DNA of 64,000 nucleotides, taken from positions 62,001 to 126,000 of the forward strand of contig JBFHGR010000001.1 in assembly GCA_041583015.1 (NCBI GenBank). Reading direction: 5' to 3'. Both the position numbers and the translations under genes were made by a program. The DNA comes from Parvicella sp041583015 (lineage in GTDB: Bacteria > Bacteroidota > Bacteroidia > Flavobacteriales_D > Parvicellaceae). The notes beneath the pieces were generated by a model that was not told where the DNA came from, did not search any database, and was given only the letters and a program-made list of their open reading frames with translations. The stretch's first letter is position 1. Every line of letters begins with the position of its first letter. Shown one piece after another: positions 63,901-64,000 of this stretch.

Positions 63901-64000
63901 GTGGACTCAGATGGTTTTCTTTTTGGAGCAAGCGATGGGAGTGGTACTCTAGCAATCAATAAATCTATTTCAATTCCAGGTGTTGATACTGATAATTTTG
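60925..64000 (+). CDS. Giant repetitive surface protein, partial at the window end
   Basis: The open frame runs 1025 codons from ATG 60925 to the window edge without a stop. A signal peptide (about 1-25, ending PFSVIGQ) precedes QRYWVSAAPAAWTSNSWSST and NAIFDGNGLG, an opening domain often seen on T9SS-secreted Bacteroidota proteins. The rest is Gly/Asn/Thr/Ser-rich with short strands, likely a long beta-solenoid. Repeated blocks include AAGKTI (four times) and the pair NIFNSTxEINQQST with YFMLGYNSNDLF. Almost no cysteine is found after the first 200 residues. A T9SS C-terminal domain would be expected beyond the window. Function as an adhesin or matrix protein is inferred. Confidence 0.85.
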   Translation, partial: MKIIYLYFKFLLIVFLLLPFSVIGQRYWVSAAPAAWTSNSWSSTSGGAPDGAGPPTVGVNAIFDGNGLGNCDLDANATFDGITINGYTGIIDLAGFSFDPTVSGTADCTFATGSIEDATNTSLVSFNTSGNLLFSGTTFHTPINGSAGRIAFNGGIYNEPVEMISTGSSNVNGTGGCTFNSTLKITNAGSSYFLMGYSNPDIFNDDVTFINSGTNRIRIAYNNAGHQFNGNINVGSINGGGVWIGEGNGTSTIAAGKTIIKDPTGFTTGDLRLKGFTQDDATPINITLTGTANIYFQTNSNFLGAITVTSPGVFFSGSTFNGIVNATKNGTASSAGAGGNTFNAHATFTNTSSNYLSFGNGTPDIFNADITVINSGSERIFFGHNSAGNEFNGNITVEQNGSGTGILLAYGGGSSSTIAAGKTIIIGAGGFTTGTLSLAKVTQLGADAINLTTTGNSSIITGPNSTYLGPLTLTSPNLLIQGGTYNGPVSFTKTGGTSNHNSGNQNIFNSTVEINQQSTEYFMLGYNSNDLFNDDITLNSTNTGIIYFGYVNGTGTPTLAAGKTILIGPDGYNQGTLYLGGFTQLGNAAIALSMNGANFTVSNLPNACVFGGPVSVTADNIRIQGATFNSATSFTKTGGVDNHNGGNQNIFNSTLEINQQSTGYFMLGYNSNDLFQDDITINSTNTGLIRLGHSSGTGSPTLAAGKTIHVGGTGMNDGGLYLGFFTQLGNAPLNLNFSNLASLYFFTSTIGGDLTSSSDNINFAFSNFAGTINSISTGTSSSNSVGGNTFSGDVNLTNSSSAIYYMGNGNPDDFQGNLTIINNGTSSFNLAHNSVGNQIAGNLDITNSGNGTGTTYFTLLDNAISTLTVGGNIIGLNNGNSTNCNMSLCNQGSLTANGNVTLTNAGSGNTSVLHLANYSSSSAVIAGVANVTNNSTAATTSRVYLGNQGDVIFNNDLTLINNSNSTNSEVYLNNGINSTNQYNGNILISSTHVDSDGFLFGASDGSGTLAINKSISIPGVDTDNF
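61600..63130 (+). repeat. Tandem protein repeat of 141-165 residues in the partial giant gene
   Basis: The block AAGKTI recurs at about 61684, 62179, 62602 and 63031, spacings of 495, 423 and 429 bases, all multiples of three. The last two full units are most alike (NQNIFNSTxEINQQST and GYNSNDLF), with differences mainly at third codon positions. Confidence 0.75.

Overview
The window is AT-rich chromosomal DNA from a Bacteroidota bacterium, most likely a marine or aquatic member of the Flavobacteriia (Cryomorphaceae or Crocinitomicaceae-like; the genus cannot be fixed from sequence alone). The grounds are type B type IX secretion (T9SS) C-terminal domains, SprB repeats, a type III glutamine synthetase, a DUF2851 protein, several promoters with the Bacteroidota -7 element TAnnTTTG, and a general lack of Shine-Dalgarno sequences. 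No rRNA, tRNA, CRISPR array or insertion sequence was seen, and no stretch over 300 bases lacks a gene.

Positions 1-7339 (minus strand) are the first arm of an exopolysaccharide locus: asparagine synthase, a GT4 glycosyltransferase, a Wza-type export lipoprotein, a Wzc-type tyrosine autokinase with a Gly-Tyr tail, RfbC, and a WecA/MraY-type initiating transferase cut by the window edge. Position 7422 starts a lone PBP4-type peptidase. Positions 8989-19819 (minus) are ten tightly packed housekeeping genes running from purM to an acyl-CoA dehydrogenase, ended by a terminator. Single genes or pairs on the minus strand follow, most with their own terminator: an OmpA/PD40 protein, glutamine synthetase III, tatA with a Na+/Ca2+ exchanger, and malate dehydrogenase.

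Positions 26749-41691 (plus) form a four-gene operon: an ECF-like sigma factor; a membrane-anchored, anti-sigma-like protein that carries PKD domains and a T9SS type B sorting-like domain outside the membrane; a small secreted protein; and a 4215-residue adhesin-like protein with about 40 SprB repeats. This is the most unusual unit of the window: it looks like a regulator physically related to the class of secreted protein it may control.

Positions 41738-52548 hold an ArsC-like reductase and the second polysaccharide arm: a FemAB-like acyltransferase, two Wzx flippases, two Wzy/WaaL-type membrane proteins, GT4 and GT2 transferases and a DegT-type sugar aminotransferase. An antisense gene for a membrane-anchored protein resembling the C-terminal domain of dimethylformamidase is wedged between them. 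Translationally coupled genes follow for an outer-membrane protein, an Asp-box lipoprotein and ComEC. The last 8 kb carries a LETM1-like protein, several unknown secreted proteins, a patatin phospholipase with an outer-membrane partner, and the first 1025 codons of a second giant repetitive surface protein that runs off the window.

Several promoters sit only 3-4 bases before start codons, which suggests leaderless mRNAs. Their TTTG also creates false TTG start codons, so several starts below are set downstream of the longest open frame.
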